This document shows, piece after piece, positions 47,579-55,775 of a DNA stretch of 64,000 nucleotides; the stretch's first letter is position 1, and each line of letters begins with the position of its first letter. The position numbers and the translations under genes are program-made. The DNA is from Enterobacter cancerogenus (GTDB lineage: Bacteria; Pseudomonadota; Gammaproteobacteria; Enterobacterales; Enterobacteriaceae). The notes below the pieces were generated by a model that saw nothing but the letters and a program-made list of their open reading frames with translations, was not told the origin of the DNA and ran no database searches. The stretch covers positions 3,782,001 to 3,846,000 of the forward strand of contig NZ_CP077290.1 of assembly GCF_019047785.1 (NCBI RefSeq). Reading direction: 5' to 3'.

Positions 47579-47968
47579 TTATTTTTGAATATGATTGACA
47601 CGAACGACAGGCGGTGAGGATTTTTTATCCAGACTCCCGTTGATGGAGAGCATATTATCAGGTTCTACCGTTCGGCCATCAAATACTGCCTTTGGAATGA
47701 CGAGATCTATTTCACCCGTTTTATCACGGAAACGGTATTTGTCCCCGGAGCCGTCGATCAAATTCCCGCGCAGTGAAATGGTGGCCCCGTCGTGCATCTC
47801 TTTAGCCTGCTCGACCGTCATGATACGTGCATCCTCGGCACCGCGATATCCATCGTCCAGGGCATGCGGTGGTGGCGGTGCCTCGCCTTTTTTCAATCCA
47901 CCGTTATCGTCTGCCCAGGCCGTTGACATCAGCAGGCAGCAAAATAAGGGTGCGTAGGAAAATTTCAT
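47579..47968 (-). CDS. ydeI: YdeI, periplasmic OB-fold (BOF/YgiW family) stress protein
   Basis: 129 residues with a cleavable signal peptide (cut after STAWA). The OB-fold domain has [13 protein letters not shown] and [16 protein letters not shown]. Relatives YgiW and OmdA/YdeI are linked to peroxide and antimicrobial-peptide resistance in Salmonella. Very close to E. coli YdeI. The ydeJ gene lies nearby but is separated by two other genes. Confidence 0.9.
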   Translation of the reverse strand: MKFSYAPLFCCLLMSTAWADDNGGLKKGEAPPPPHALDDGYRGAEDARIMTVEQAKEMHDGATISLRGNLIDGSGDKYRFRDKTGEIDLVIPKAVFDGRTVEPDNMLSINGSLDKKSSPPVVRVNHIQK

Positions 47969-48108
47969 TCTTGCCTCCGGTAGCGTGTTGGCTTGACTTA
48001 TTAAGCCTGGTTGCTATTGCTTAATCTGGCAAACGAGATGTGTCTTAAAAGGGCTTTTCCTTATAAATCATAAGGATGATTAATTTAATGGAATGCACGG
48101 AGTGACAA

Positions 48109-48621
48109 ATGGCGGGATTTGATGGTGAAGAAGATACCTTACCCGGCGTAAACGAGAGTCGTCTGGCACTGAATTTTGAAGCCGCCTGTCAGCGCCTGGG
48201 GCTGGGCCTTCTTTTACTGATTATTTTATTGGCCGTGGCGGGCGTTTTCTCTAACGGCTATGTCAGCACGGCAACAAAAGAAAATACCGCCAAAACGCTG
48301 ACGGTTAATTATGAGCGTTATGGGCGATTACAAACGGAATATAAGCTGGCCTTTACGGCGAAGGGGGTACAGGCAGACCATTATGAGTTTCGCCTGGGGG
48401 GCGATTTTAATAAGGCATTCCAGCCCGGCAGTATTACGCCGCAGCCGGACAGCATGTTCAGCCGGGGTAATACGCTGCACCTGATCTATAACAACGTCAG
48501 CAATAAACAGGACTTCACCGTCTGGCTGTATATCACCCCTACGCAATTCGGGAATACGGTCAGTTCGCTTGGTCTGAATAACCAGCCGGACATCACCTTC
48601 CGGCAATTTATCTACCCCTAG
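48109..48621 (+). CDS. Unknown single-pass membrane protein
   Basis: Not recognised. 170 residues: an acidic cytoplasmic N-terminus (FDGEEDTLPG), one membrane segment (LGLGLLLLIILLAVAGVFSNG, about 31-51), and an extracytoplasmic domain rich in beta-type sequence and aromatic residues (about 60-170). It is 9 bp before the DUF421 gene, so they are co-transcribed and may form a complex. Confidence 0.8.
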   Translation: MAGFDGEEDTLPGVNESRLALNFEAACQRLGLGLLLLIILLAVAGVFSNGYVSTATKENTAKTLTVNYERYGRLQTEYKLAFTAKGVQADHYEFRLGGDFNKAFQPGSITPQPDSMFSRGNTLHLIYNNVSNKQDFTVWLYITPTQFGNTVSSLGLNNQPDITFRQFIYP

Positions 48622-48630
48622 GAGAACGAT

Positions 48631-49077
48631 ATGGAGATGGTATTCCGTGCCCTGGCGATTTATCTGATTCTGCTGGTGGTATTTAAAATCGCCGGTCGTC
48701 GCGCATTGCTGCAGATGACCAGCTTCGATCTCATTCTGCTGCTCATTATCAGCGAAGCCACCCAGCAGGCGCTGCTGGGAAATGATTTCTCCGTCACCGG
48801 GGCCATGCTCACCATTGTCACGCTGGTGGTGGTCGATATTCTGTTTGGTATTGCGAAGAAATATTTCTCCGGTGCCGAGAATCTGCTGGATGGCACGCCG
48901 GTGATTCTGGTGGAAAACGGCATGCCTTTTACCGACAAACTTAAAAAGGTGGATGTCTCCTGCGACGATATTCTGGTCGCCGCGCGGCAAAACCAGGGGA
49001 TCACCGAGTTCAGTAAAATCAAATATGCCATCCTGGAACGCAACGGCCACATCTCAATTATTCCTGTTGAAAGTTAA
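48631..49077 (+). CDS. DUF421 (YcaP/YetF-like) membrane protein
   Basis: 148 residues. Two to three N-terminal membrane segments (about 5-75) precede a small soluble alpha/beta domain (LDGTPVILVENGMPF, ARQNQGITEFSKIKYAILE). The family is found in many bacteria without firm function; Bacillus relatives affect spore or membrane properties. Ribosome-binding site AGGAGAACG. Middle gene of a three-gene operon. Confidence 0.88.
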   Translation: MEMVFRALAIYLILLVVFKIAGRRALLQMTSFDLILLLIISEATQQALLGNDFSVTGAMLTIVTLVVVDILFGIAKKYFSGAENLLDGTPVILVENGMPFTDKLKKVDVSCDDILVAARQNQGITEFSKIKYAILERNGHISIIPVES

Positions 49078-49087
49078 AAGGTGCGAT

Positions 49088-49612
49088 ATGAATCAATCAG
49101 CCTATAACGTAGCGAAAACCACCGGCGAACTGACCAAACAGGTCGCCAACGTTCTGACCGATCGCGGCCTGCGGTTAACCACGGCGGAGTCCTGCACGGG
49201 GGGCAATTTAGCCACCGCGCTTTGTGCGGAAGAGGGTACCGCGGCGTTCTATGACATTGGGGTGATCACCTTTAGCGATGAGGCCAAACAGAAGATGCTG
49301 GGCGTGCAGGCCTCAACGCTTGAGAAGTACACCGCCGTCAGCGAGCAGGCCGTCCGGGAGATGTCGGCAGGCGCGCTGGAACGTGCCGGGGCCGATATCA
49401 GCATCGCCATCAGCGGCTATGCCGGGCCGGACGGCGGAGACGATGGCACCCCCGCGGGCACCGTCTGGTTTGCGTGGAATTTCCACGGCCAGATCAAGAC
49501 CGACCGCCAGCTCTTTTCAGGGGATTGTCAGGACGTGGTGGAGAAGTCGGTAAGGTACGCTCTGGCGGAACTGGTCGCCAGCCTCTATGCATGGAAAAAG
49601 AGCAAGGCATAA
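49088..49612 (+). CDS. ydeJ: CinA-like amidohydrolase-family protein YdeJ
   Basis: 174 residues, CinA C-terminal family. The nucleophile serine motif TTAESCTGG and GYAGPDGGDDG are intact, so NMN deamidase activity is possible. It is a paralogue of pncC at 7993. Matches E. coli YdeJ. Ten bp after the DUF421 gene, suggesting a shared transcript. Confidence 0.88.
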   Translation: MNQSAYNVAKTTGELTKQVANVLTDRGLRLTTAESCTGGNLATALCAEEGTAAFYDIGVITFSDEAKQKMLGVQASTLEKYTAVSEQAVREMSAGALERAGADISIAISGYAGPDGGDDGTPAGTVWFAWNFHGQIKTDRQLFSGDCQDVVEKSVRYALAELVASLYAWKKSKA

Positions 49613-49686
49613 GCGCAGGGGTTATCAAAGCGTCAGACATATGATACTAAGAAGGAGATCATAAGAAAAAATAAGGTACCAACAGC

Positions 49687-50868
49687 ATGTCATCCCAAAA
49701 ACTCGCCACCAGCGTGCAAAGCCTGCAATCTTCCGCCATCCGCGAACTTCTGAAACATAGCAAAATGGCGGGCGTGATTTCGCTGGGCGGCGGCATTCCA
49801 AACCCTGCGCTTTTCGATCATGAAGGGCTAAAAATTGCGGCTGATGCCGTGTTATCCCAGCAGTTTGGCGAGGCATTTCAGTACGGCCTGACGGAAGGGG
49901 TTCCGGCGTTACGCGAGGGGATCCAGCAGATCTGTGCCGACAGAGGTATTCACTGTTCGGCGGATGACGTGGTTGTCACCTCCGGTTCGCAACAGTCTTT
50001 AGATGTGCTCGCCCGCGCCTTAATTAACCCAGGCGATATCGTTGTGGTCGAGCGCCCAACCTATTTAGCCGCACTGCAGGTGTTTGGCCTGGCGCAGGCG
50101 CAGTTTGAATCCGTGGGTACCGATGGCGATGGCATGATTGTCGATGAGCTGGAAACGCTGGTACAAAACAAAACCATCAAAGCGGTCTATATCGTCCCAA
50201 CCTTTGGCAACCCGGGTGGCGTCACGCTGTCTGAGGCGCGGCGTAAGCAGCTGGTGGCCCTATCCCAGCGCTACGATTTTGTCATCATCGAAGACGACCC
50301 CTACAGCGAAATTAATTATACCGACGAGGTGTTCCGCCCGCTGATTGCCCATGCCAAAGCCATCGGTAATGAGGATAACGTCGTGTATACCTCCACCTTC
50401 TCGAAAATTCTCGCCCCGGGTACTCGCGTGGGCTGGGTGATTGTCCCTGAATGGCTGAAACGTGCGGTGGTTAACCTTAAGCAGACCACGGATCTCCACA
50501 CCAGCACGCTCTCACAGCTGATGACCTCCGAGTACCTCAAAACCGGACGTCTGAAAGGGCAGATTGCCACCATCCGCGAAGCCTACCGTCAGAAGTATCA
50601 GCTTTTTGCCCGCGAGCTTGAAGCGGAACTGGGGGACGTGATGTCCTTCCATAAACCGAAAGGCGGGATGTTCCTGTGGGCCAACATGAACAATGGCATC
50701 AACACCACGCGCTGGCTGGAGAAAACCTTAAGCAACGGCGTGGTGTTCGTGCCGGGCGAGTTTTTCTACTGCGCTAACCCGGACCACACCACCTTGCGTA
50801 TGTCATTTGTGACGCCAACGGATGAACAGCTTATTGATGCCGTTAAACGGTTGAAAGCCTCTTTATAA
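49687..50868 (+). CDS. PLP-dependent aminotransferase (class I/II, 2-aminoadipate type)
   Basis: 393 residues. The PLP lysine is K240 in STFSKILAPGTRVGW; ISLGGGIPNP, VTSGSQQSLD and YIVPTFGNPGG are typical of the LysN/Kat-like group. The substrate is probably a branched, aromatic or 2-aminoadipate-type amino acid. No regulatory winged-helix domain is fused. Convergent with bapD across a palindrome. Confidence 0.88.
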   Translation: MSSQKLATSVQSLQSSAIRELLKHSKMAGVISLGGGIPNPALFDHEGLKIAADAVLSQQFGEAFQYGLTEGVPALREGIQQICADRGIHCSADDVVVTSGSQQSLDVLARALINPGDIVVVERPTYLAALQVFGLAQAQFESVGTDGDGMIVDELETLVQNKTIKAVYIVPTFGNPGGVTLSEARRKQLVALSQRYDFVIIEDDPYSEINYTDEVFRPLIAHAKAIGNEDNVVYTSTFSKILAPGTRVGWVIVPEWLKRAVVNLKQTTDLHTSTLSQLMTSEYLKTGRLKGQIATIREAYRQKYQLFARELEAELGDVMSFHKPKGGMFLWANMNNGINTTRWLEKTLSNGVVFVPGEFFYCANPDHTTLRMSFVTPTDEQLIDAVKRLKASL

Positions 50869-50881
50869 GCGGGTTCCTGAC

Positions 50882-50910
50882 GTAGCCCTCTCTTAACGGG
50901 AGAGGGCTAC
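50882..50910. terminator. Bidirectional hairpin, related to the palindrome family (copy 7)
   Basis: 11-bp arms GTAGCCCTCTC (50882-50892) and GAGAGGGCTAC (50900-50910), loop TTAACGG, between the convergent aminotransferase and bapD stops. Confidence 0.7.
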
Positions 50911-50922
50911 GCGTCGCACTGC

Positions 50923-52122
50923 TTACCGCTCCCGCAGCGCCTCTTTCGCGCGGTTAAACGGTTTGATCATGTAATCCAGCACCGTTTTCTCACCGGTTTT
51001 GATATCCACCGTCGCAATCATCCCCGGCACAATCGAAAAATGCCGTCCCGCTTTGTTGACCAGATAATCCTGGCTGGTGCGGATGAACACCCGGTAGTAG
51101 AACACTTCTGGTTTCGCTTCGTCCTGAATGGTGTCCGGTGAAATGGTTTCCACCACCCCGTGCAGCCCGCCGTAAATGGCGTAATCGTAGGCGGTGATTT
51201 TCACCAGCGCCTCCTGGTTTGGGTGGATGAAGGCGATATCACGCGGGGAGAGGCGGGTCTCAATCAGCAGGTGGTCGTCCACCGGCACAATCTCCATCAG
51301 CTCGCCGTTCGGCGGGATCACGCCGCCGATGGTGGTGACTTTGATATTTTTCACGATGCCACGCACCGGGGATTTGACCGTCAGACGCGTGACGGAATCT
51401 TCCCGCCCCTTCAGGACCGCCGAGACCATATCCACTTCGGCATTGGCTTTGGATAACGCTTCGCGCGCCTGCACGTAATACTGCGAGCGCACGTCGGTAA
51501 GCTTGAGCTCCAGGTCGCTTTTCTGCCGCTGCAGACGCAACACTTCGACATGGCTGGCGGCCCCGGTTTTCACCAGACGCTGGGTGATAGCCAGCTCCTT
51601 GTTGGCAAGATCGAGCGCTGCACGCAGCTCTCGCTGGGTGTCCTCCAGTTGGGCACGACGCGAATTGTAGAGACGCGTTTCGGCGGCGATCAGATCCTTC
51701 CATTTCGCCAGCGACGGCGGGAACGTCAGCGGCAGATCGTTGACCTCGGCATACAGACGCACGCTGGAAGCCAGCGACGCGCGATAGCGGGCGGCACTTT
51801 CACCAACGTTAGATTCCGATCGCGTGGGATCGAGACGCGCCAGGATCTGACCGGCCTGGACCTGATCGCCCTCGTGGACGTTCAGTTCAGTGAGGATCCC
51901 GCCGTCGAGCGACTGTAAAACCTGCTCGCGCGAGCTGGGGATCACTTTCCCGGTCCCGGTGGAAACTTCATCAAGCACGCCGAACCACGCCCAGATGCCG
52001 AGCGCGATAAACAGCAGCAGGGAGAAGATCACGATCCGCCGTGCGCCGGTGTAGCCGCTTTCGGAGTCGAGGGCATTGTCCAGGTCTTCCATCGCGGCGA
52101 CGTCACGCTGACTGATTTTCAT
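50923..52122 (-). CDS. bapD: Type I secretion periplasmic adaptor BapD (HlyD family)
   Basis: 399 residues. A short cytoplasmic part and one membrane segment (IVIFSLLLFIALGIWAW, about 30-46) are followed by the lipoyl half (GGILTELNVHEGDQVQAGQILARLDP), a long coiled coil (about 115-260) and a beta-barrel domain ending PGMIATVDIKTGEKTVLDY. Links the ABC protein to the outer-membrane channel for export of BapA. Starts 20 nt inside the end of bapC. Confidence 0.9.
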   Translation of the reverse strand: MKISQRDVAAMEDLDNALDSESGYTGARRIVIFSLLLFIALGIWAWFGVLDEVSTGTGKVIPSSREQVLQSLDGGILTELNVHEGDQVQAGQILARLDPTRSESNVGESAARYRASLASSVRLYAEVNDLPLTFPPSLAKWKDLIAAETRLYNSRRAQLEDTQRELRAALDLANKELAITQRLVKTGAASHVEVLRLQRQKSDLELKLTDVRSQYYVQAREALSKANAEVDMVSAVLKGREDSVTRLTVKSPVRGIVKNIKVTTIGGVIPPNGELMEIVPVDDHLLIETRLSPRDIAFIHPNQEALVKITAYDYAIYGGLHGVVETISPDTIQDEAKPEVFYYRVFIRTSQDYLVNKAGRHFSIVPGMIATVDIKTGEKTVLDYMIKPFNRAKEALRER

Positions 52123-54295
52123 TTTTCCACTCCCGTCCGGTTGCCTGCTGCTGTTGCTGCATACGGCTGTTGCTCAGGGCCTGCGCTTTCGGCGCGTCCA
52201 TCACCAGCATGCCCTCTTTCAGCACCACCACGCGCTCCACCAGCTCCAGCACCGGAACGCGGTGGGTAGCGACCACCAGGGTGCGGTTGCCGAGCCAGGC
52301 GCTCAGACGCTGGATAAACTCCCGCTCGGTGTGCTCGTCCAGCGAGGCCGTGGGTTCATCCATCAGCACGATATTCGGGTCCCGCAGGAGCATACGCGCC
52401 AGCAAAATGGACTGGCGCTGACCGCCGGATAACCCGACGCCGTTTTCCATAATTGGGTAGTCCAGCCCTTTCGGCAGCTTCTGGACAAAAGCCGCTGCGC
52501 CGCACATCTCCAGCACCTCGAAAATTTCTTCGTCGGTGGCGCGCGGCATGCCGAGAGTGATGTTCTCGCGCAGGGTGCCGTAAAACAGCCGCGCGTTCTG
52601 GGTCATAAAGCCGACGTTGCGCCGCACGTCCGCCACGTCGAGATGAGGCAGACTGAAGTTGTCGAGACGCAGCTCGCCGCCCGCCAGATCCATGCCGCCC
52701 GCCATCGCCTGTAGCAGCGTCGATTTCCCCGCGCCGTTGCGCCCGAGGATCGCCACCTTCTCGCCGGGTTTGATCTCCAGGCGGTTAATACGCAGCGCCA
52801 TGCGCGGATCTTCCGGGTGATAGCGGAACTGCGCCTGCTCAAACAGATAATGGCCGCGCAGCACGTCCTGGCGGATCGGTGTCTCTTCCCGCTGGTTTTC
52901 CGTGGGCAGTTGCATGATGCTGTCCAGCCCTTCCTTCGCCGCTTTGACCTGCTGCCAGCGCGCCAGCACGCCGCACAGGGTGGCCATCGGCGCAATCATG
53001 CGCGAGGCCAGCATCGAGGCGGCGACCACCGAACCGGTGGTTAAGGTGCCGTCGATCACCATCGGTGCGCCGACCACGATCACCCCGGCATACACCAGGC
53101 TTTGAATGGTCATCCCCCAGTTGATCAGGTTCTGCGTCAGCTCGCGGGTGCGCAGGCCGGATTCGGCGGTGATCTGGATATAGCTGTTCCACTGCTGCAA
53201 AAAGCGGTTCTCCGCCTGCATCAGCTTGATGTCCTCCAGCCCCTGCACGCTCTCCACCAGCACCGCGTTGCGCAGGGTTGATTCATGCGCCGACTGCTTC
53301 GCCAGCGCCGCCAGTTTCTTTTGCAGCAGCAGGCCGGGCAGCACCATGATGACCGCCGCGACCGGGGCGATCCACGCCAGCTGCGGGGCGATGATCGCCA
53401 GCACCACCACGAACAGTAAGAAGAAGGGGAGATCGACAATGGTCGAAATGGTGGAGGAGGTGACCATCTCGCGGATCTGCTCCAGCTCGCGCAGCTGGGA
53501 GATAAAGCTGCCGGTAGAGCGCGGGATGGCGCTGTTGCGCAGGCGCAGGGCGTGGCCGAAGACGCGATCCGAGACGCGCAGATCCGAGCGTTTGCCCAGC
53601 AGATCCATGATGTGCCCGCGCGCCACGCGCAGCACAAAGCCAAACAGCGTGGCGATCAGCACGCCGATGGTCAGCACGTAAAGCGTAGGGTAGGACTGGG
53701 CGGGGATCACCCGGTCGTACACCTGCATTGAAAAGACAATGCCCGACAGCGACAGCACGTTGATAAACAGCGCCGCCAGCATCACCCAACTGTAGGGGCG
53801 CAGGTCGCGCATCACCAGCCGGTAGAGCCAGTCCGGACGGTATTTCGAGATATAGGCGTCCACGCGGCTGTCCTTCAGCGCGGCCAGCGGGCGCAGGGCA
53901 ATAACGTGGCGGATGGCGGGCAGCATCGCGCTCAGCGACAGACGGTTGGTGTGTGTTGCGTCATCGAAGAAACTGACTTCCAGGGTGTCCTCGCCGTCGA
54001 AGTGATCGATGACGCCAATTCTCCCCTCGGTTAGCTCCACCACCACCGGCAGACGCCAGCTGTTGATGGCATGCCGATCCGCCGTCAGTAGCTGAAACGA
54101 CAGCCCGGCTTCGCGGGCGAGCTGGGTAAGGGCCGGGACCCTCTGCTTGCCCTTAAGCCACGGGGCACCTGCCATCAGCGCGCCGGGCGAACAGGCCACG
54201 CGATAGCGCGTGGCAACGTAGCCAAAGGCCTGCGCCCACTGCGCCAGCGCCTCATCCGTCATGGGCTCACCCTGCGGGATATCGCGTTGCTTCAT
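52103..54295 (-). CDS. bapC: Type I secretion ABC transporter BapC
   Basis: 730 residues. N-terminal C39-peptidase-like domain (about 15-130) without the usual catalytic cysteine context, so it is likely substrate-binding only. Then a membrane domain (about 160-440) and ATPase: Walker A GRNGAGKST, signature VGLSGGQRQS, Walker B IVLMDEPTASLDE. Resembles LapB/LssB exporters. Overlaps bapB (ATGA) and bapD. Starts MKQRDIPQGEP after GTGGAG. Confidence 0.92.
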   Translation of the reverse strand: MKQRDIPQGEPMTDEALAQWAQAFGYVATRYRVACSPGALMAGAPWLKGKQRVPALTQLAREAGLSFQLLTADRHAINSWRLPVVVELTEGRIGVIDHFDGEDTLEVSFFDDATHTNRLSLSAMLPAIRHVIALRPLAALKDSRVDAYISKYRPDWLYRLVMRDLRPYSWVMLAALFINVLSLSGIVFSMQVYDRVIPAQSYPTLYVLTIGVLIATLFGFVLRVARGHIMDLLGKRSDLRVSDRVFGHALRLRNSAIPRSTGSFISQLRELEQIREMVTSSTISTIVDLPFFLLFVVVLAIIAPQLAWIAPVAAVIMVLPGLLLQKKLAALAKQSAHESTLRNAVLVESVQGLEDIKLMQAENRFLQQWNSYIQITAESGLRTRELTQNLINWGMTIQSLVYAGVIVVGAPMVIDGTLTTGSVVAASMLASRMIAPMATLCGVLARWQQVKAAKEGLDSIMQLPTENQREETPIRQDVLRGHYLFEQAQFRYHPEDPRMALRINRLEIKPGEKVAILGRNGAGKSTLLQAMAGGMDLAGGELRLDNFSLPHLDVADVRRNVGFMTQNARLFYGTLRENITLGMPRATDEEIFEVLEMCGAAAFVQKLPKGLDYPIMENGVGLSGGQRQSILLARMLLRDPNIVLMDEPTASLDEHTEREFIQRLSAWLGNRTLVVATHRVPVLELVERVVVLKEGMLVMDAPKAQALSNSRMQQQQQATGREWKNENQSA

Positions 54296-55695
54296 GGCTG
54301 GATCTCCACGGTCTGGATGGTGCGATTTTCAAGGTCGAACGCGTGGCGCAGGCGTCCGGTATTGTAGAGGCAGTTCAGCTGGAGCTGATGAAGCTGCCCG
54401 GCGGTTTGCTGCTGGGTGAAGCGGGCCTGATAAACTTCCTGCTCGGCGTTGAGGACGTCCAGCAACGGGCGCGATCCGAGGTCGAGATACTGCTGCTGAT
54501 AGAGTTCGCGGGTGCGGGCGCTGAGCGCCTCCTGACGACCCTGAATTTGCAGCGTGCTCATCAGGCTTAACACCTGACTGCGTGCCTCCAGCAGCTTCTG
54601 CCGCACGTCGAGACGGGTGCGCTGGATTGTGGATTGCGCGGACTCCACCGCGTGTCCGGCGGCGTTGCGTCTGGCGGTCAGGCCGCCGCCCTGATAGAGC
54701 GGCATCTGCACTTTCACCCACGCGGAATACTGCGTGCGGTCCAGCGTTTGGTTGCCCGCGTAGCGATCGTTAAGGTAGTGACGCACCTCCGGCTCCAGCG
54801 AGACGGTAGGGGTCATCTGGGCGTTGGCGTAGTCGAGATTAGCCTGCGCCACGTTCGCCTGTGCCCAGGCTGCCAGCACGGCGGGCACCAGGCGGTCGTC
54901 CGGCTCGGCGATATCGCAGCTGCGGGACAGGCTTTGCGGGAAGTCGTTGCTGACGGTGTTGAGGCTGTTCCAGCCGAGGAAGCTCATCAGCGTGGCGCGA
55001 GCGCTGTCGAGGCTGGCCTGATACTGCATCAGCTGCGCGCGTGCCCCTTCGATACGGGCGTCGGTCTGCACCACGTCAGAAAGCGACGTTGCCCCTTCGT
55101 CGTTTCGCAGTTTGGTCAGTTTGCCGATGGAGGAGAGCGCATCAAGCTGCTCTTTGGCGGTGTCGACCATCTGCTGCATAGTTTGCACCTGTACCATGGC
55201 GATGGCGGTATCGTGCGCGATGGTATCGATGCTGACCAGCACGTTGGCCTGCTGCTGGGCCACCCCGGCGGTTTCGGCGCGGACCTGGCTGGCGACTTTG
55301 CCGAAATCGTAGAGCATCTGGGAAAGGGAGAGCACCAGCGACGGGGTAAAACCATTGTCACCGCCGTCGTGGGTGTAGCCATTCTCCATGCCGGCATTAA
55401 CCTGCGGATAGTATTTCGATTTGGCGACGTCGACCTCTTCGCTCTGCTGGTAAAGTTTACCGACGGCTTCGCTGATGGCGGGGTGCCAGGTGACGGCGCG
55501 GTTAACGGCTTCGCCGAGCTGGAGCGTGCCGGGTGCGGCGTTCCCGACCACCGGCGCGACGCGGCCGCTTAATGAAGGTAGCTCCTGTGATTCGCTCAAT
55601 TCTCCTGTATTAATCATCGCGGCGGAACTGGCAGCGATAGCGGGCACAGATATCAGGCAGCACGAGAGCCACCAGTAAGGCATCTTTATTCCCAT
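54292..55695 (-). CDS. bapB: Type I secretion outer-membrane channel BapB (TolC-like)
   Basis: 467 residues. Signal peptide (LSCCLISVPAIA), a short linker, then the two OEP repeats of long helices (about 60-265 and 285-440) typical of TolC/LapE. The tunnel for secreting BapA. Two start codons are possible, 55695 and 55683 (MPYWW). The last codons overlap bapC as ATGA. Confidence 0.9.
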   Translation of the reverse strand: MGIKMPYWWLSCCLISVPAIAASSAAMINTGELSESQELPSLSGRVAPVVGNAAPGTLQLGEAVNRAVTWHPAISEAVGKLYQQSEEVDVAKSKYYPQVNAGMENGYTHDGGDNGFTPSLVLSLSQMLYDFGKVASQVRAETAGVAQQQANVLVSIDTIAHDTAIAMVQVQTMQQMVDTAKEQLDALSSIGKLTKLRNDEGATSLSDVVQTDARIEGARAQLMQYQASLDSARATLMSFLGWNSLNTVSNDFPQSLSRSCDIAEPDDRLVPAVLAAWAQANVAQANLDYANAQMTPTVSLEPEVRHYLNDRYAGNQTLDRTQYSAWVKVQMPLYQGGGLTARRNAAGHAVESAQSTIQRTRLDVRQKLLEARSQVLSLMSTLQIQGRQEALSARTRELYQQQYLDLGSRPLLDVLNAEQEVYQARFTQQQTAGQLHQLQLNCLYNTGRLRHAFDLENRTIQTVEIQP

Positions 55696-55735
55696 GTCTT
55701 ATCCCTAATAAAAAAGTACTGCTTTATTGTTTATG

Positions 55736-55756
55736 CCCGGGCGCTGTGCGCCCGGG
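55736..55756 (-). terminator. Hairpin between bapA and bapB
   Basis: Perfect 9-bp arms CCCGGGCGC (55736-55744) and GCGCCCGGG (55748-55756) in the 80-bp gap; on the minus strand the TTTTTT comes only 20 bp later. It may partly stop transcription so that the adhesin is made in excess over its exporter. Confidence 0.5.
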
Positions 55757-55775
55757 TCATTTGGTGCAGGTGCTA

